From the NCBI GenBank assembly GCA_001510575.1, contig LNGK01000002.1, forward strand, positions 3,150,144 through 3,214,143: a stretch of DNA of 64,000 bases. The letters run 5' to 3'. The translations under genes and the position numbers were made by a program. Below, in pieces: positions 1 through 11,936 of the stretch. Source of the stretch: Knoxdaviesia capensis. Lineage: Eukaryota; Ascomycota; Sordariomycetes; Microascales; Gondwanamycetaceae. Each line of letters starts with the position of its first letter. Positions within the stretch are counted from its first letter, which is position 1. The notes below the pieces were generated by a model. It was not told where the DNA came from. It did not search any database and saw nothing but the letters and a program-made list of their open reading frames with translations.

Positions 1-319
1 CGTCCTTCCGCCAACGTTCCCCCGCGCGCGTGACATTACAGTGAGATGCTGGGCAATTTTCTCCTGTCGAGACGGATCCACTAGCATTGAATATGTCGGG
101 ATAGCTTTCATAGTAGATACAGTTTTGTCAGGCACGTATCTACTTCCTTCAGAGTTTCCCTTCCTTTCCCGGCCTCATCACTACCACCATTATCCGTTCA
201 AACACCCAGAGCAGCGAGGCCTGCTCTACGGAGTGACAATGTTGACCGAAGACTCGAGGCCTCTCAGGTTGAGCTGTTGATTGAGTGGAGAGAGTTTCAT
301 GTCAGTTTCTGCCACAACC
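1..319. other. left-edge intergenic stretch
   Basis: No gene is supportable here. The stretch lies downstream of the minus-strand FMN enzyme and probably holds its 3' untranslated region. Short open frames show no family motif. A telobox-like AACCCTAA at 316-323 overlaps the stop codon of the neighbouring gene. Confidence 0.5.
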
Positions 320-2105
320 CTAACCGTTCCCGCTCACTATATATGCATGAAAGGAGGCATGCCTGTCTCTGAAAGTCGGAATTCCACTTACCAGACCGGG
401 ATGGAGATCAGCCAGTTTGCCGATTCCCAGGCTGAGGCCGTCCTGCACAATCTCGCTCTTCATCAGTCCAATTGCGCGCTGAACACCGGGGTATCCGTAG
501 CTGTTGGCGAACAAGAACCTATTTTCACGAGCACTCAAACACACGTTAGTCGTCAAGACAACCCCCCTACAAACCCCCACCACGGCAGAACGGATAGAAA
601 AGAAAAAAAAAACACTCACGGTCGGCCAAGTCCAACAGCCCGCACACCCAGCGCCAGCAGCTTCAGCACATCGGAGCCCGACCGGACGCCGCTATCGGCC
701 AGCACCGGCACACGCTGGAACAGGTCGGGCGCGTTGCGGTGGATCTCGTACGCAATCTCGAGCGCCGACGGCGAGAACTCAATCTGCCGGCCTCCGTGGT
801 TCGACAGGTAGATGCCGTCGACGCCGCGCTCGACGGCCTCGATGGCGTCCTCGACCGTCTGGATGCCCTTGAGGATCAGGGGCAGCGAGGTGCGCTTGCG
901 GAACTCGCGGATCAGGTCCCTCCACTGGATTGTGATGCGTTAGATCCTACTTCCATCTGCATCCCCACTATAGACTCGTCGAGGGGTAATACTTACAACG
1001 CTAGGCCGGGTGGTGATGGTCGGGCTGCAAAGAAGTTCACTGTTGGTATGCCATCTCGTCTCATGGAAACGATGCTGCTCTTACAATTCCTCGCTGCTGT
1101 GGCGGGCTCCGCGGATACGAACAGCCACTCCCGGGTTATCGATGGTCCACACGATAGCCTTCGCGCCAAGCTCCTCGGCGTGCTGCACCTGCGACCACGT
1201 GAGCTCCAGGTCGTTGTTGGTGTAGATCTGGAAAAGACATGTCTCTGTAAGGGCACTGAACAGATGTCAAGGAAGTCTTTCAAACATGAACTGGAGATGA
1301 CCCACCTGCTGGAACAGCACTTGGTCGCCGTTAAGGGTCTTGTTCAGGCGACGGGCACCGTAGATATCGTCCAGGGGCTTGGCAGCGAAGAGAGCGACCT
1401 GTGTGAACGGAAGAGTTAGTTCCTGATGTCGCGTCTAATAAGGTCTAGGCCCCTTCCATACCATGTACAAGAGGTCCTCGTCACCGGCGGCCTCGGCGAA
1501 GTTAAGCTCAGCACGCTCCGGGTCGCCGTAGGCGGCGTTAGCAGCGGGGGCAATGAAGAACGGGGCGCTGAAGTTGTATCCGAACAGCTCGATGCTATTC
1601 ACAGCCAGATGGAAATTTCGGTGAGTCACCGATTGCGAGTGGGGTGTGGCTATGTGTAGGAGCCGTAGCGGAAGTCATACCCAATGTTATCCTTCAGCTT
1701 GGTGATATCACGGAGGTGGCGGGGCCGGAACATGACCTTGGACCAGACGTCCAGGTTGTTTCGGTAAGCTATCCGTGTGAACCAGAGATATCAGTACCAG
1801 TTTTTTCAGACAAGACGAACCGCCGAACCGGCTCAACCACTGCACATACACCACTCCTGGCCGGCCGCAAGACGGTAGTACGCGTACTGCTCCGGGAGCA
1901 TCTTCTGCCGGGCGGCAAACTCAAAGTCGGTGAGACACCGCATCGACCGCAGCGGCGGCAGGCCCTCGGTCCAGTTGGTCGACGACATGAGGTAGTCGTA
2001 CAGGCCAGTCTGGTCGATATCGGTGATGGACAGGCCGTGCACGCCGGGGACGGCCCACGAAACGGCGGCCGCCGCGAGCAGTACAACACGGGAGACGATA
2101 GCCAT
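320..2105 (-). CDS. secreted FMN-dependent alpha-hydroxy acid dehydrogenase/oxidase-like protein
   Basis: This is a flavoprotein of the glycolate oxidase / lactate dehydrogenase (cytochrome b2) family, which oxidises 2-hydroxy acids to 2-oxo acids using FMN. My exon model on the minus strand is 2105-1850, 1768-1681, 1594-1462, 1398-1306, 1227-1085, 1039-997, 924-620 and 518-320, totalling 1260 nt and 419 residues. Family motifs run across the joins: GQEWSYRNN after exon 1, SAPFFIAPAA in exon 3, SLPLILKGI and the FMN/active-site signature SNHGGRQ plus DSGVRSG in exon 7, and GRPFLFANSYG across the last junction. The first 24 residues (MAIVSRVVLLAAAAVSWAVPGVHG) look like a signal peptide, so the enzyme is probably secreted or in the secretory pathway. 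That is unusual, because most relatives are peroxisomal, cytosolic or mitochondrial. The small 43-nt exon and the C-terminal end are the least certain parts. The substrate cannot be read from sequence. Confidence 0.85.
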
Positions 2106-3531
2106 CGTGAGGGAAGGACGTCTTTTTTTTTCTTCTTCGGTATAGATACCATGAGCTTGTTGCTCTTGCAAGTATGTTAGTGATCCTGTGTTGCCTTCGG
2201 TCTCTCTGTTTGAGGATCTGCAGCCGGGAAGCGAGACAGACAGGGGCAATATAAGGCGGCCACACGAAATGGATGAAGCCCGGTTGGGAGAGCAAGAAAT
2301 ACCAGGCGCAATATACCCAGAATATAAACGGGCGGTGTCTGATACTATTATAAATTCTTCCATTCTCGTCTCTAGTTTACCCGGAAAACTCCAAGCAACC
2401 GCAGTCACGGAACGCGTCACTCTTTCTCTCTGTTCCTGTATCTTCACACGCCTGCACCTGCGTCACGAAGTCCTCCTCTTTCTGCTTTTGCCTCGGGGGA
2501 ATATCCCAGTAAACAGCACAAAAAGTGCTCGCGATGGTACAGGCTTTTTGTCTCGCTCATGTTGAGATTGATAACGCAGAGATCTCCAGCTTGCGACCTG
2601 CTGTATCTGCAGACTCTGCCACCTTGGACCCCTGGTGGAAAAAAACGATTTGAATCACAGGGGACGAAAGGGACACAATTCTTATTCTTTGGGTGGGGAC
2701 CGAGAAAGAATTTCATTATAAAAACCCTATGCTGTGATGCAACTGCAATCAAAATCCGTATTCAACTGGAGGATGTTAATATATACAGGTTCTAACGTGC
2801 AGTCAGAAGACGCAAAGCCAAGGTGGAAACAGAATGCAAATAGGACCGAGTTCTTCCGTCGGAGTTACCGTGAATGAAAAACGAGGAGAATGGTCGAAGA
2901 CCGAGACAGAATTGCGCCAAGATACACAGGATGCGAACACAGAAAGGCCAACGCTTGATTCATGTCGTACAGATCTTATGGCAGTATAGACCCCAACCCT
3001 AACAATGCAAAGCCGATCCAACAAGCAGGCACAGAACAAATCAAAGCAGCCACCACATTCGCTACCAGCTATGCAAAATCAGACAAGACAGATAGAAAAC
3101 GAGACCGCTTCCGCTCCCGATCTCGAAATAATCGGGACTAAGAGAGAGAGGCACAGAGAAAAAAAAACAACAAGATGAAAAAGCGGGGGAACGAACCCGG
3201 CTGAAGATAGGGTGACATCCTTCAAAGACATGGGGACGAGGCCCGGAACAGATCCAAGAGCATGAATCAAAGATCTCCCGAGGCGGGCAAACACAAGAAA
3301 GGGAAAAGCATGAGCAGACAAGATGTACAGCCAAAGTGCCAAGGGAAGGCCAGAGAGTAGGACACAGCCCCCCAAAGGGGGGAAATAAAAAACCCACCAA
3401 CAAACAGCGAGCTGACAGACACATCTCTTAGCCCTCCCTCCATCTCTCTCTCCTCAGACAGACATGGCGGAACCGCCCAGTCGTATCTCTCCCGGGGAAC
3501 ACAGGTACATGTACATGCACACGGGGAGAGC
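2106..3531. other. intergenic, 5' flank of FMN enzyme and 3' flank of nucleolar protein gene
   Basis: No gene is seen. The right half (about 2.8-3.5 kb) is purine-rich on the plus strand, so it is pyrimidine-rich in the sense of the minus-strand gene that ends at 3532. That fits a 3' untranslated region. One AACCCTAA site lies at 2995-3002. Confidence 0.5.
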
Positions 3532-5475
3532 TCAGTTGATTGCCCGGGACTTGTTCTCGCGCTGCCGCTTCTCCTTGGCAACAGCCTTCCGCCGCTTCAT
3601 CCACGACCGGTTGAGATCTCCACGGTTATCCCAGAACCACTTCTGGAACCCGGTCTCACTTCCCGGCCCCGATGGTGCCGGGCCGTCGCCGTTGTGCACA
3701 GCAGTACCGTTCTCTCCCTCATCATCGTCGGCATCATTCGCTCGTCCCGTATATTTGTCGTGATCGTCGTCGTCGCCGTCATCGTCATCCTCCTCTTCCT
3801 CAACATCGTCGTCCGCTGGCCCAAAAAACGACCGTCTGCGGCTCGGGTGCGCGGTATCCGGCGTCGGGGCTCCACTGCGCAACTTGCGCCAGTCAAAGTC
3901 CTGTTGCGAGTAGGGTGTCATTGGGGGCTGGCTGACCTGGGATCCGTCGGGCCGCCGGGGGTTCGCGCCAGGCGCCTTGCTCGCTCTATCCTGTACATCG
4001 TCATCTGACTCCTCATTCTCGCTTCCCTCTCCACCGAAGAATGTAAAGGGCGCATCTTGCTCCTCGGTTCCGGTTGCTGCGGCCCCGGCTGTAGACTTCT
4101 TGTAGAGTGCTTCAAGGGGGTGCACTGCTGCGCCTGCGGGGGCCGTGCGAGCTAGGCCCGGTGTTGCCGGAGACGGGATTTTAATCGTCAAGTTCTTAGA
4201 TGATCCGGATGACTTTGGCCGGGGTGTATCTAGACTGGGGGGAAGCGTGGGGATTGTCGTGGTGACAACTGTGGTCGCGGTCGCTGAAAGTTTCACCTCT
4301 GCCGTTTGTGCCTCAGTCTCCGACTCGGATTCGCTCTCTTCTTCCGCCTCAGACGAGTCGTCTGATGAAGAGCGAGACTCTGCGTTGTCCTCTTCGGAGT
4401 CCGAGTCGAAGCTGTCATCGTTGCTGCTTGTACCGCTGCTGCTGGTGTCGCTATCCAGGGCTGCCGGGGCTTGGATCGCCGTAGGCTTCTCAACAGCTTC
4501 AGATTCGTCGTCAGAGCTACTCGAATCCGACTCGGAAGACGAGCTGCTGCTCTCATCGGCGGGGGCAGGCTTGGCCGACGCAGGGAGACTGGAGCTGGCG
4601 GGCGCGGGCTTGGCTTTTGTCGAAGTGGAAAAGACTAATTTGGATGTGTCTTTAAGAAATGTTGGGAACTTTGTAGTGTGTTCGAATTCGTGGGCGAGGA
4701 TCTCTGAATGTTGCCCGCCCTTCTTCGACTTCTTCCCCTGAGACCGTCCGTCGTCATCTTTGCGCGGGCCCTTGGCCGGGAGGGCGATTTTCACCAGACA
4801 CTCCTCCAGGTCGGTGTACTTCGACTTGACCGGCTTCTGCTTGTTGGAGATTTTGATGTCCTTGTCTTCCGTCGCAGATTTGTTGCTGCGGCTGCTGCGC
4901 TTCTCCTTGACGCTGGCCTTTCGCGCCTCCTCGGGCGTGACCGTCCAGCCGCGGCGCACTTTGCGGTCGTTCTCCAGCACCACGCCCTGGACGACCCCAA
5001 ACTCCATCTTGCGCTTCTTCTTCCTGCTTCCAGAGTCGACTTCCGTCTCATCCTCGCCGTTGATATCTAGGCGCTTCACCCGCTTCTTGGACGTTTTGCC
5101 GTTACTCTCCGCCACGGTGATATTCTCGTCCTCGACGTTGCCGGGGGTCGGAAACGGCCGCGCCGGCCTCGCCTTCTCGATCCGCATCTTCGTGCCGCGC
5201 AGGGTAGCGCCGTTGAGCTTCGTCCGCAGCTTGTCGGCCTCGGCGGGGGGTAGGTCCACGAAGCCGTACCGTCGCTCCGGAAAGTTGTCGACCGTGTGGA
5301 AGGAGATGTTGCGGGCGAGGGGTCTGGATGCCGACGGGATCACCACGTCGAACAGTTGGGCGTCGAGTGGGGAAATGTGAAGCCGCGTGTACAGTGTCTC
5401 GTTCGGAGATCCGGACGGCGGAACTTGGGGCGCCTGGGCGGCCGGGTCGGCTGGCCTCGATGCTCGGGGTCTCAT
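3532..5475 (-). CDS. acidic Nop8/SRP40-like nucleolar protein with N-terminal RRM-like domain
   Basis: A single exon encodes 647 residues from the ATG at 5475. An in-frame ATG 57 nt upstream would add 19 residues that look unlike the family, so I prefer the start MRPRASRP. Residues ~20-110 resemble an RNA-recognition fold (ETLYTRLHISPLD, then RRYGFVDLPPAEADKL, then GTKMRIEKARP). Next come basic segments rich in Lys/Arg (KKRVKRLD, SRKKKRKMEFG). A long Ser/Asp/Glu-rich middle follows, like the phosphorylated tracts of SRP40/Nopp140-type proteins. The C-terminus has FDWRKLRSG and a basic tail around FQKWFWDNRGDLNRSWMKRR. An RRM, an acidic tract and a basic C-terminus together suggest a ribosome-biogenesis factor of the Nop8/NOL8 kind in the nucleolus. 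The domain picture is visible; the exact orthology is inference. Confidence 0.75.
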   Translation of the reverse strand: MRPRASRPADPAAQAPQVPPSGSPNETLYTRLHISPLDAQLFDVVIPSASRPLARNISFHTVDNFPERRYGFVDLPPAEADKLRTKLNGATLRGTKMRIEKARPARPFPTPGNVEDENITVAESNGKTSKKRVKRLDINGEDETEVDSGSRKKKRKMEFGVVQGVVLENDRKVRRGWTVTPEEARKASVKEKRSSRSNKSATEDKDIKISNKQKPVKSKYTDLEECLVKIALPAKGPRKDDDGRSQGKKSKKGGQHSEILAHEFEHTTKFPTFLKDTSKLVFSTSTKAKPAPASSSLPASAKPAPADESSSSSSESDSSSSDDESEAVEKPTAIQAPAALDSDTSSSGTSSNDDSFDSDSEEDNAESRSSSDDSSEAEEESESESETEAQTAEVKLSATATTVVTTTIPTLPPSLDTPRPKSSGSSKNLTIKIPSPATPGLARTAPAGAAVHPLEALYKKSTAGAAATGTEEQDAPFTFFGGEGSENEESDDDVQDRASKAPGANPRRPDGSQVSQPPMTPYSQQDFDWRKLRSGAPTPDTAHPSRRRSFFGPADDDVEEEEDDDDGDDDDHDKYTGRANDADDDEGENGTAVHNGDGPAPSGPGSETGFQKWFWDNRGDLNRSWMKRRKAVAKEKRQRENKSRAIN

Positions 5476-6171
5476 AGGGGAATGCAGACAGCACGAGAGC
5501 AGCGGTTGAGTGCGGGAGGTGCCGGGGGACACCGAGTTTCTTGGGTGAACGTTCGCTACAAACAGGATTCAGAAAACAGAGCGCTATGATAGTCGTGAGG
5601 CGAAAAAGAAATGCAACCGGAATGGTAAGGGCTATCAAGAAATATCTGGAGAGCACAAGATGAGAAAATCTTCCCGAAATCTGGGCCGAGTGAACTGGCT
5701 CCCAGAAAAAAAAAAGAAACAGAAAACAAAAAACAAAGCCCAAAGTGGGCTAGTGGCGCTTAAGTGAGACATGACTAACAGGTTTGGGCTATCCTAACCC
5801 TAATCTAAACCCTAAGTTCCACAAGACCTCACCACCTACTCCAGTTCTCTAAAAGGGAGCCCAGGAAACATAGTAAATCCAAAAAAAGAAAGCTCTTAGA
5901 CTAAAATAAAATAGCAGATATTCCTCCAGACATAACTCATAAACACCACTTCAGCAAACTAAAGGGGAAAATAGGAAAACAGGCTAAGCAAGGTGAGTGA
6001 GAAGCAGACAGGCAGAGAAGCAGCAAAGAAGACATAGAAAAGAAAGCTAACATGAAAGAGCAAAAAGAAAAATAAAATGAAGATGAAAGGAACGAAAAAG
6101 CTAAAGGGGAATGATGAGTGGAGGTGGACAAAAGAAAAGAATTGTGAAAGGGAAAGGGAAAGCTGGGAAGC
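5476..6171. other. intergenic with telobox-like pair
   Basis: No gene is seen. It contains the upstream region of the nucleolar protein gene and the 3' flank of the transcription factor. Two AACCCTAA sites lie 12 bp apart at 5796-5803 and 5808-5815. Positions ~5880-6170 are strongly A/G-rich on the plus strand. Confidence 0.5.
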
Positions 6172-8095
6172 TTAAACGATCAAGCACGCATCATCCATCC
6201 ACAACTCCTGCAACCAGGTCTTCCCTGTCTTCAGATCATTCATCTGGTCATCCTGGTATTTCCAGATTTTGCGGAGCGTGTCAATCGCCGAGATGACGTA
6301 CCCCCATGGGCAGATTTCCCACATGCCGAGGAGGCGGTTTAACACCCACCGGCGCCGGTCCGGGTCCCGGGTCTCGGCGCCGGCGATGAACAGGGGCCAC
6401 GAGGTCGCCTTGAAGTACGGGTTTTCGTGGGTGATGCCCTCGAGACTCTTGAAGACATTGGCCACAAGCTCGTCGGCTTGGGTCTGGGGAACTACCTGGC
6501 GTGCTGGCGGTACAGCCTGTAGGATGTACAGGCATACGGCCGAGCGGTGGGCTTCGGCAACGAGCTTGCGGTGATGAGAGTCTAGCTCGGAGGATTTATC
6601 GCGGAATCCGTTTACCCAGTCCGGGATGTTGAATGTGCGTGCTCTGTTCAGCAGTTCCAGTGCCTTGTTGGCCAATGCCTCGTGGTTGTCGGGGCCGTTC
6701 GGCTGGATGGCGAGATCGGATGCCTCGGTGAGGAGGCGTAGAAGATCTGGAGGACAGCACAGGTAGTTACGGGTCCGGACGTGATTTATCACGGGCAGCC
6801 TATCGAGGATCTGATTTCCGACTTCAGCAAAAAGCGCGGCGGATGTGATTGTGCTTCCTAGGACATGGTATCTGGTATCGTGAGATGGAACAGTCAGTAC
6901 TTGCGCAACGCAACTGAAGGCTTGCCGTTTTGAGGCCAAAGCCACCCTTACATTACAAAATCAGACACAATGCAGTCCACCAACTGTTCAGTGACGCTAG
7001 TTTCAAGCCCTGTTGACAACGGAAGCATGGCGATGATGGAACTGGCTCCCTTGAGATGAGTTTTCCAGCGGCGGTTCTGGAGATCGATCAGCTCGAAATT
7101 GATAAAGAATAGCGTTGCCATAAGCAGCACCTTTTTTCTCTCCGCCACATCGACAGTCTCCAGGAAGTGCCGCATATGGGTCAGCGCGCGCTGCTTCAGA
7201 GTTAGAGCATCGATGAACGCGCCCGCTGCCGATGATGACTGGGACGGCTTGCTTCCATTCCGCAGGGTTCCGAGATAGTTGGACAGATTAGGCTGCTCGA
7301 GCACGGCGTCGATCGGGGTTCGCGAGTACAGGTTGGACAGATGGAGGGCAGAAGTGGCTGTGAGGATGTATAGAAGCACGTCGTACTTGGCGGCCAGGGC
7401 AATCAGATGGCGGAAGGGGTTTGTGGGAGAATCGTTTGCGATGAGGTCTTTGCACACTTGGTTGTCGACTGAAGGTATGGGGTTTAGCATTAACATTCTA
7501 TCTGGCTAAGAAATGAGACGGAAGCCGAACCCGACTTACAGTGAGATAGATACTTCCGTGTTATGGGACTGAGATCTTGAAAGGTTGGATCTGGCATGTA
7601 CCGGGGGGCAATCACTAGAGGGCGGTTTCGACGCTGTAAGATACCAGAACCGCCAGGAGATTTCGGACCTCTTGTCGGTTGAAAAGGAACGCATTCAGTA
7701 GTGGCATCAATAACCGGCTTAACATCTTCATCCAGAGTCGAGAAGCCTCGGGATGACTTCACAGAGTCGGCGACAACTGGAGTAGCCGGAGAGCAGCTTA
7801 GATGGGGAGAATCGGCGCCGTCCTCCTCGGTCTTCTGGGCATCCTCTTGTTCGGGCGGGGTCCGGCTGGGAGACTCCTGCTCGGCTGTGGTTGGGGTTTC
7901 GGCGCTAGAGTTGGAGCCGGCCGAGTAGCACGGCGTCCATATAAATAGCCGGTCATAGCCGAGACACTCCTGGTTGTGACTGGCGCATTTGTGGCACACG
8001 GGGAGAGACCGGTCGCAGCGGAGCCGGCGGCGGCGGCAGTTATGGCATGATTTAGAGGGAGCCCTCGCACGTAAAGGCGGTCTCGGGAGGGCCAT
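6172..8095 (-). CDS. Zn2Cys6 (fungal-type binuclear cluster) transcription factor
   Basis: The exons are 8095-7540, 7501-6952 and 6871-6172, giving 1806 nt and 601 residues. The DNA-binding cluster is at the N-terminus: cysteines 17, 20, 27, 34, 37 and 44 fit C-x2-C-x6-C-x6-C-x2-C-x6-C, with the basic stretch RRRRLR between Cys20 and Cys27. After it come an acidic and Ser/Pro-rich linker (EQESPSRTPPEQEDAQ) and a helical regulatory region of the 'fungal transcription factor' type (HLIALAAKYDVLLYILTATSALHLSNL), running to the end. Both introns have GT/AG borders and restore the frame (junctions LSH-YRMLML and DFV-IYHVLGS). It is nuclear and presumably binds CGG-containing sites. No target is evident: the neighbours are unrelated housekeeping or secreted-protein genes and there is no cluster partner within 3 kb. 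Confidence 0.88.
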
Positions 8096-11000
8096 TTGGC
8101 AGCCGAAGACGACAGAATCAGGAAAAGTGAAAGGACCCGTGGACTTGTAACCAGGCGGGGTGGATTTGTCCTTTTTTTTCCCCCTTCTTCTTTGGGGAGG
8201 GGAGCACGGACTATGGTGGTGAATCAGGTAGTGGCAGAGAAGGGGAGAAGTTCTCGAGAAGAGCCGATGATATCGTGTGAAGGTCGGGGAATAGATAGAC
8301 CAGGCATTATCTTGAGTAGAATTCCACGGTGTAAGGTTTTAGTTGTCAATCAAGAAAAGAAGGTTGGTGTGTGTGTTAATGGAGGCGTAGATCCGTGATA
8401 TGTCAGAGGCCATAAAATATGAGTGACTTTGTTTGGCGCAGAACAAAGAAAATACGACTTCTTTTTTTTCTCCGCGTTTGCACTGGACGAAGAGGGAGAA
8501 AGAAACGGGAACTTTTGGGGAAGTGAAGGGTAATCTATTCGTCCACCACAATACGACGTTTGTTTGAATGATCAGTGCTGCTGACGGCGGGACCACAGTG
8601 AGTTTGGGGGTGTCTGGGTTTGGAGATGCAAGCCTAGAAGCGAGATGTGACTTGATGGAGGGGGGTGTGTGGTTTGGGGTTTTTTTTCTTTTTCTTTTTC
8701 TTTTTTTTTTTTTTGGCGAGAGTAAAAGGAAGGCCTTACAGACGGGTTGTATCTGTGTATCTGTGAACTGGCCGTGCGAGTGGATATACAAGCATTGGCA
8801 GCGGGAGGGAGAGGATCCTGTGGTGGGAAGAAGGGGGTAAGACTTGTGTGGTAGTAGATATGCGAACTTTGGTTGAGATGGATTCGGCTTGTGGGGGTGG
8901 GGGAGAGCAATATAGATTGAGTCGAAACAAGATTGTTTCTTAGATTTATCTGGTTGTGTTCAAGTATCAACAAAAGAGTGGTTGTGGTGTGAGTTATAAC
9001 GTGGTTGACGAGAACTCTGGATTTCGCTCGTGATATCAACATCCGGTCAACCGGCCTCTCAGTACCCAGTACCCGGACACCGCGGTAGACTTTGTAACAA
9101 ACGGCGTAAATTCGTCTGTACCGTAAGGGCCCGCACCATTAAGGCCTCCGAAGAATACTACGTTCAAAACCAGGTTTCGAGCCCGGAGGCCAGTGAGTTT
9201 AAAAGAGACTAAAAGTTAAGATTTGGAGAGGCCAAGTCCTCAAGAATCTTCTTGTGCGGCCCGCAGATGACTGGGCCAAACAAGCCTTAGCTAGCATTCT
9301 ATCCCCCCCGTCGGCCTTGTAAGAACCACACGCCATGCCTGTACCATCAGCATTCAGGCCGCAATCAATCAATCCTGGCCAAGTGGCCCGTCCACCTGCC
9401 ACACATCACTCCGATCCTATCCGCATGGGTGAATGGAGACAAGACATGATGGCCTTCCATGGCCATAGCAATCAGTTTGTCTGGTCACCTGGACATTCGT
9501 CCTTTTCAAGATAGGGCTTGAAAGGTCCCTAACTCGTCCACGTATCCAGGCCTTTCGCATTCCCACAAACGCATAGGCCCTCAATGGCATTGTAGCTATC
9601 GTGAATGTCATCCTCATGATAAGAGAGAGAGAGTATCGGTGACAAGCCCCCCGGAGTTCGTGTAACCGAAGACCAGAATCTACCGTTGGCAAGCCGCTCT
9701 CCCCCCGCCGGAGGAGACAAAACGGTCACATACCCAACCACCCACATACGCACACACATGAGCAGTACAGTAGGGAGTAGAGAGAGACACACACTCCCAG
9801 AGCACTTTACCCCCTCGCTTGCGGCTATCATGGAGCAAGCATATGATTTGGCCAACACCCTGGAAACACGTTGACAAGGACCTTCTCCCACCACCCTTGG
9901 CATAATCACGAGTTTTGGGCTTAGTGCTGTCGGGGATGTTCCGAACCCAGGAGCATGGCACTGGAAGAAGGGCTTGTGCTTAGTTCAGAATACAGTTGTA
10001 ATTGTGGAGAGACGAGGAGGGGGGGGTGGAGTGGTAGTAGTGGTAGAGGGGGGTTCTCAGCAGCCAGCAGCCGAGCACACTTACAGTACTTATCTCAAGC
10101 AATGCAGTCCTCAACTGTCTCACTCTTTCAACAGGAATCTCAACGAGAACTCTCGACGAGGTGTGAGTGGGTTAGTCGGTTGCTTGCTCACTTTTGACGG
10201 TAACTAGAAGAGGTTATCTCGTCTCTTTCAGCATGTTCCGTGTCCGGGACCACTTCTTCCCTTGTCCGCTCCTCTGGCCAGCCATCCAGACCTTATTGGG
10301 CCTTTATCTTCTGCAAGTCCGCCAGTGTGTACTTGCTGTCTGTAGTTTGAGTCGGTGAGCGTTAGCACCCCGTCAGGAATGTTCTCAGACTCTCTCAGTC
10401 CCAACGTACACTGTATCTCCGTCTCTGTGTCCGTTCATATTCACGAACACCCACCCGATACTGTGCCGCAAAGTTCAGGCCGAGGCCCCCCGAACGCGAA
10501 GCCCGGCGATCCTTCCCGCTACAGGAGACCAGGGTGAGTTGTGTGATACAAACAAGCATATGCACCATGGGCATCAGTATCACTCCCCAGCCCCGGCTAA
10601 TCAGATCTTGAGACCGAAGGGCCTTGCACAAACAATATGGTGCTGTGCTGGATGCATTGTACTTCTCATATCACACTCTCTCGACAGTTCACTCAAGATG
10701 CTCATTCATGCCTGAAGCTAGGCCAATTGCTCTGGCGCTAAGCTTCCCTGGAGCCCGCTTCAATTCTCGGGCTTTCCCGCCATGATAGTGTACAGTACTG
10801 TAGGTAGAAAAGAGTAGTTGTGGGGTATATTTCTTCTTGGCCACGCAGAACTACCTGTGGACCACACCATACACACAACATTGGAGCGCCAATCGGATCT
10901 CCCCACCATACATACATCAGTTTCCTCAACTCTACACATTCTGCGTTGTGAGGCGTGTGTGTACAGTACTATCTTCCCAACAACGAGGCAGCAATGGTAC

Positions 11001-11605
11001 TCTTACAGCATCCACGCATTCGTAGGTCCTGTAGACGTGCTGCCACCACTTCAGCATGAAATAATATGTCCAATGCATAGATCCCGCCCTCGAAGTTCCG
11101 TTGATCACTCACTCACACGGCGTATTGTTTACAGCAGGCAGCAGATGGCTCCATCTCAAGAATACAGCTTTGAACTGTAAGAAAGCGTAGAGCCTCGGTC
11201 GACGGGAGTTTCCTTTCAACTCGGTATCGTGGGTTTGCGGTGCTATCCTGCTATCATTTTGTTGAATCCACATGCATCTTATCAGCAAACAATGGCCAAC
11301 ACTCCGAGTCGTCGCATGCGCCGCCGTTCTATCGCATGAAAGAAAGCACAGACGGCCTCGGATGCTACCTGTCGGCATAGGGAGGCCACGGCCCAGGCAA
11401 GTTGCAGGAACTGGATATCATGGCCTGGACGATTGACTAGGTGGTCACCGGTCCAGCGGACGTGAGTTTGTCCACGTCAGAGAGAGTGAATGGCTCTGCG
11501 GAGCGGTGTGTGGGCATCGTCCGGCTTCGGAGACGCACGAAGGTGGGGACACGCTGTGTAAGCCTAACATACTAGGATATCGGGTGGGCAAGATATATTC
11601 CCCAC
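8096..11605. other. long gene-free intergenic region
   Basis: About 3.5 kb with no supportable gene. The first kilobase is the upstream region of the transcription factor and holds T-rich tracts (a near-continuous T run around 8680-8713). The palindrome ACAGTACTGT lies at 10792-10801. Open frames of 60-156 codons on both strands lack family motifs and look random. Confidence 0.5.
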
Positions 11606-11689
11606 GCGTAATTGGTGTAGTGGTAACATTAATCGTTGCCATCCAGCAATGATTTCGATTAGCCCTGGGTTCGATTCCCAGATTACGCA
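11606..11689 (+). tRNA. tRNA-Gly (GCC), intron-containing
   Basis: The cloverleaf was folded by eye. The acceptor stem GCGTAAT (11606-11612) pairs with ATTACGC (11682-11688), with discriminator A at 11689. The D arm is GTGT/ACAT around loop AGTGGTA. The anticodon stem AATCG pairs with CGATT. The T arm CTGGG/CCCAG has loop TTCGATT. The anticodon loop is 20 nt, too long by 13. An intron at 11642-11654, one base 3' of the anticodon as usual, leaves loop TTGCCAT with anticodon GCC at 11638-11640. The mature length of 71 nt fits glycine tRNAs. The isotype is inferred from the assumed intron position. Confidence 0.8.
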
Positions 11690-11693
11690 TTTC

Positions 11694-11751
11694 TTTTTCC
11701 TTTTTTTTTTTTCTTTTTTTTCTTTTTTTTTCTTTTTTTCTTCTTTTTTTT
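11694..11751 (+). terminator. Pol III oligo-T terminator of tRNA-Gly
   Basis: A run of five T starts five bases after the discriminator base. It is followed by a C-interrupted T-tract to about 11751, ample for RNA polymerase III termination. Confidence 0.7.
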
Positions 11752-11936
11752 GTTTGTATCTGATCACGAGCAATTGTCTGGAGAATAGGTTTAGCCGTCT
11801 GGTGAGTTTTTCGCTTCTCTCCCAAGCAGTCTAAACAAATGAGACAACTTATGTTTTGGTGTTTTTAACCACTTGCATTGATGTAGTCCCTCAAAATAGC
11901 GTGGTAAAAGTCTTCCTGACCTAACCCCAACCCTAA

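Noticed and set aside
739..1419. 226-codon plus-strand open frame
   Set aside because: It is the antisense of several exons of the FMN enzyme; the minus-strand reading carries the conserved family motifs.
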